Positions 63,933 to 64,000 of a DNA stretch of 64,000 bases are shown piece after piece. The notes beneath the pieces were generated by a model, which did no database searches, was not told the origin of the DNA, and worked only from the letters and a program-made list of their open reading frames with translations. The DNA is from an uncultured Halomicronema sp. (lineage in GTDB: Bacteria > Cyanobacteriota > Cyanobacteriia > Phormidesmidales > Phormidesmidaceae). The first letter of the stretch is position 1; the number at the start of each line of letters is the position of its first letter. The stretch covers positions 49,169 through 113,168 of the forward strand of contig CALCCA010000064.1 of NCBI GenBank assembly GCA_937899725.1, written 5' to 3'. Made by a program: the position numbers and the translations under genes.

Positions 63933-64000
63933 GCCCTTTTGGGGAGATATAGCAATCCGCGGATAGATCTGGTCAGTCAATGAAGGCTTGGTCAACGACT

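Noticed and set aside
1..64000. CRISPR arrays, intact insertion sequences, prophage or integrase genes
   Set aside because: None seen: no regularly spaced repeats and no transposase or integrase motifs.

Overview
The window is chromosomal DNA from a cyanobacterium. It encodes photosystem I subunit PsaK, the phycobilisome core subunit ApcF, the acyl-lipid desaturases DesA and DesB, a large PEP carboxylase with no obvious plant-type phosphorylated N-terminus, a coxBAC cytochrome oxidase cluster and a cyanobacterial-type exosortase. The octamer GCGATCGC (HIP1), typical of many cyanobacterial genomes, recurs throughout. The mreBCD operon and large PAS-kinase repertoire suit a morphologically complex, perhaps filamentous (Leptolyngbya-like) strain, but the genus is an inference. 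I see no rRNA, tRNA, CRISPR array or intact insertion sequence.

Layout. 1-10 kb: the 3' part of a ligase-associated DEXH helicase, then a 2509-residue sensor histidine kinase with about 16 PAS domains and one GAF domain. 9.8-13.9 kb: a degenerate stretch with a dispersed repeat and a frameshifted small gene, then murC-murB on the minus strand and about 1 kb without genes. 13.9-17.1 kb: an alkylation-repair operon (Ada-AlkA fusion, Ogt) overlapping a drug/metabolite exporter, then a DUF2087 protein. 17.3-20.8 kb: coxB-coxA-coxC. 21-28 kb: a truncated DUF2330-like gene next to a second repeat copy, then a minus-strand exopolysaccharide/exosortase operon (DegT aminotransferase, cyanoexosortase B, its partner, Wza-like, Wzc-like). 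28-33 kb: metabolic singletons (1-Cys peroxiredoxin, 6-phosphogluconolactonase, a family 2 glycosyltransferase, NanE epimerase, two conserved proteins of unknown function). 33-35.4 kb: desB and desA. 36-43.4 kb: a HerA-type ATPase, a Uma2 gene with an internal stop, a small outer-membrane beta-barrel protein, ppc and a small upstream gene. 44-50.8 kb: a TPR protein, a gene-free 1 kb with a third repeat copy, then a two-gene polysaccharide O-acetylation module (repeat-domain/SGNH protein plus MBOAT acyltransferase). 51-55.5 kb: fni, ssb and mreBCD. 55.6-64 kb: methyltransferase with regulatory domain, trpF/psaK (divergent), a site-2 protease with CBS-like region, a lipoyl-ligase-like protein, a YbjN-like protein, another methyltransferase, and apcF.

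How the genes work together. Two cell-surface modules stand out: the Wza/Wzc plus cyanoexosortase operon (export and sorting) and the SGNH/MBOAT pair (probable acetylation of an exported glycan). The rest is mainly housekeeping: wall synthesis and shape (murB, murC, mreBCD), respiration (coxBAC), membrane lipid unsaturation (desA, desB), carbon metabolism (ppc, pgl), isoprenoids (fni), tryptophan (trpF) and photosynthesis (psaK, apcF).

Points most worth a second look: the four-repeat N-terminal region of the 1076-residue SGNH protein; the multi-PAS kinase; three copies of a short dispersed repeat, one flanking a truncated gene; two disrupted genes (Uma2 amber stop, small-gene frameshift); and several perfect inverted repeats, including a 26-bp palindrome at 35853-35878 and a 17-bp stem at 61627-61674.
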